Positions 5,748-6,857 of a DNA stretch of 6,857 nucleotides are shown in pieces (the stretch's first letter is position 1; each line of letters begins with the position of its first letter). The translations under genes and the position numbers were made by a program. The DNA is from Flavobacteriales bacterium UBA7325 (GTDB lineage Bacteria; Bacteroidota; Bacteroidia; Flavobacteriales_D; Crocinitomicaceae), in the NCBI GenBank assembly GCA_002471375.1, contig DKPV01000058.1:74275-81131 (forward strand), written 5' to 3'. The notes under the pieces were generated by a model. It was not told where the DNA came from. It searched no databases and saw nothing but the letters and a program-made list of their open reading frames with translations.

Positions 5748-6415
5748 TTTTTTGCTTTCTCTTTGTCGTAAGCTTTCTGAAGTAATGACAGATGCTGCTT
5801 CATTTCCCTAACCCAAGCTTCCGTAGAACCAGAGCGCACCATTCTTAAATGGTTAGCTTTATCCAATAAAAGTATCAACTCCTGATACCCAGATTCACCG
5901 TACTCCTCATCGCTTTTCTTAAGCAATGATTGATTATTATTCTCAAAATCGTAGATTTCTCGACAGTCACCAGAAGCAACTATCCAAACATTCGGATCAT
6001 ATCCTTCTACACGATCCTTCATCATCTCTTGAACCTGCGCAACGTCTTCCACTGGATTTCCATCTTTATCAGTGACAAAAGAAATGATTCTAACCGATCC
6101 AGATTTGTCCTTACTAGATCTTACAGGTTGATATACATGTTGATCAATATGCCAAAATGACACCGCACAATTCTCCGGGCAATCAACCTGGAGAGTAGTT
6201 ATAAGAACAACATGATCCGAAAAGTCCTTCGACGATCTTTCATTACCCATGCCGTCAATAAAGTGGTAATCTACCGCCGCACCGTAGTCATCTAGTACTT
6301 TAAATTTGTGTTCGCATCCACGCGTACCAATTAGTACCAATAAAGTAGCCGGACCAAATACAAGAAGTAACATAAGTACTATCTTGAATCGTCCGGCTGC
6401 ATTTTTTTCCACCAT
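5744..6415 (-). CDS. Membrane-anchored SCO-like protein, copper-ligand histidine apparently missing
   Basis: A 223-residue protein. An uncleaved N-terminal anchor (about 11-30, FKIVLMLLLVFGPATLLVLIG) precedes a soluble domain outside the membrane. 'VVLITTLQVDCPENCAVSFW' has a CxxxC motif (C79, C83) at the place where SCO proteins carry theirs, and 'VRIISFVTDKDGNPVEDVAQVQEMM' corresponds to the SCO 'S.DP..D....L..Y' segment. The later SCO segment 'H-S-P-x-x-x-L-I-D' is replaced by 'SGYQELILLLDKANHLR', so the third copper ligand seems absent. The domain is therefore SCO/thioredoxin-like but probably works as a thiol-disulfide protein or a partner of the adjacent true SCO1. Bacteroidota oxidase clusters often carry such a second, poorly named protein here. 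It starts 25 nt after the subunit IV gene. Assignment to the SCO superfamily rests on motif positions and context. Confidence 0.75.
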   Translation of the reverse strand: MVEKNAAGRFKIVLMLLLVFGPATLLVLIGTRGCEHKFKVLDDYGAAVDYHFIDGMGNERSSKDFSDHVVLITTLQVDCPENCAVSFWHIDQHVYQPVRSSKDKSGSVRIISFVTDKDGNPVEDVAQVQEMMKDRVEGYDPNVWIVASGDCREIYDFENNNQSLLKKSDEEYGESGYQELILLLDKANHLRMVRSGSTEAWVREMKQHLSLLQKAYDKEKAKK

Positions 6416-6440
6416 TATATGTAATGTATTACGCTGCTAC

Positions 6441-6797
6441 TCAACTGTTGCTTTCGAGAACAGCCAGACCTTCATAGAGAAGGATTGCTATAAGGTAAAG
6501 TGCAAATATAAAGTAAGGAATAAGTACTACCCACTTCAAAATCTTTCGCTCATCTCCCAAGTGCATGAAAACAAGTACAATATATGCAGCTTTCACCAAA
6601 GTAAGAATGATGAAGAATATTTTAACTGTTGTCCAGTAATCTGAATCTTGGTGAACTGTTGCACCAATTGCAACCTCTATCGCAGTGATTAAGGTAAGGA
6701 TACCTGTCACCATCCAAATTTTCTTCCTGATCTTCTTTCCAGCTTCTTCGCTGTGATGTCCATCTAAAGAATATTCAACTATGTCGTCTCTTAACAT
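6441..6797 (-). CDS. Cytochrome c oxidase subunit IV (prokaryotic type)
   Basis: A 118-residue small subunit of a haem-copper oxidase in the inner membrane. Three predicted transmembrane helices lie at about 27-47, 58-78 and 88-108. The conserved features of the family are present: E41 in helix 1 (LITAIEVAIG), K69 in helix 2, the 'VLVFMHLGDE' end of helix 2 with H79, and a third helix starting 'WVVLIPYFIFALYLI'. The N-terminus is hydrophilic with a His pair (H14-H15). Length and helix number match bacterial COX4/CtaF proteins. It begins 18 nt after the stop of the subunit III gene and precedes the SCO-like gene by 25 nt, the usual Bacteroidota order. Confidence 0.92.
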   Translation of the reverse strand: MLRDDIVEYSLDGHHSEEAGKKIRKKIWMVTGILTLITAIEVAIGATVHQDSDYWTTVKIFFIILTLVKAAYIVLVFMHLGDERKILKWVVLIPYFIFALYLIAILLYEGLAVLESNS

Positions 6798-6815
6798 ATC
6801 GCAGTGCTTTTAAAA

Positions 6816-6857
6816 TTATACTAGGTAGAAGAATGTAAATACAAATACCCAAACAAG
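6816..6857 (-). CDS. Cytochrome c oxidase subunit III, C-terminal end (partial)
   Basis: Only the last 13 codons lie in the window: LVWVFVFTFFYLV then TAA at 6816-6818. The aromatic and aliphatic helix end is the typical subunit III C-terminus (W.F.FTFFYL), and the gene sits directly upstream of subunit IV with an 18-nt gap, as expected. The rest of the gene lies beyond the right edge. Confidence 0.75.
   Translation of the reverse strand, partial: LVWVFVFTFFYLV

Noticed and set aside
5930..6160. Plus-strand frame inside the SCO-like gene
   Set aside because: Antisense shadow of a gene with a membrane anchor, CxxxC and operon overlap.
6306..6644. Plus-strand 112-codon frame
   Set aside because: Antisense to the subunit IV gene and the start of the SCO-like gene. 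It has no family features.

Overview
The window looks like a chromosomal segment of a member of the Bacteroidota, most likely a Flavobacteriales-type marine or freshwater bacterium. The base composition is AT-rich and start codons lack clear Shine-Dalgarno sequences. One start is preceded by a TAnnTTTG-type promoter box. Several lipoproteins have short signal peptides ending in S-C. The left edge carries a large-adhesin repeat of the 'GCDSV...TVNP' kind common in this phylum, and the right half holds a cytochrome oxidase assembly cluster in the order usual for Bacteroidota. The taxonomic call is inferred from style and gene content, not from a marker gene.

Left part (1-897). The 3' end of a repeat-rich surface protein reads rightward and stops in the middle of a repeat at 264, without a recognisable sorting domain. 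A perfect 34-bp palindrome flanked by A and T tracts (318-351) probably terminates this gene and also the convergent leftward gene, a 176-residue lipoprotein of unknown function (367-897).

Middle (1000-3843). Three rightward genes are closely spaced and probably form one transcription unit: an MBL-fold (glyoxalase II-like) hydrolase, a family 4 glycosyltransferase, and a lipoprotein whose C-terminal two thirds contain four glycine-rich blocks of collagen-like G-X-Y and G-G-N type. 

Region 3844-4573 holds no intact gene. On the minus strand, 3964-4280 is a decayed gene. It has a signal peptide, two in-frame stops, a frameshift, and then a well preserved VGIGT..NP..SA module known from many secreted Bacteroidota proteins. 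The rest is AT-rich and mostly uninterpretable.

Right part (4574-6857, all leftward). A compact operon reads from the right edge: the last codons of cytochrome c oxidase subunit III, subunit IV, a membrane-anchored SCO-like protein with a CxxxC but apparently no copper-ligand histidine, a canonical SCO1/SenC lipoprotein, and a DUF420 five-helix membrane protein. The last three genes overlap or are nearly contiguous (4-nt and 14-nt overlaps), which suggests translational coupling. Together they supply structural subunits and copper/haem assembly factors for a haem-copper terminal oxidase.

I see no CRISPR array, tRNA, rRNA, insertion sequence or clear defence system. The least ordinary items are the glycine-rich lipoprotein, the decayed VGIGT-type gene, the adhesin that ends in mid-repeat, and the paired SCO proteins.
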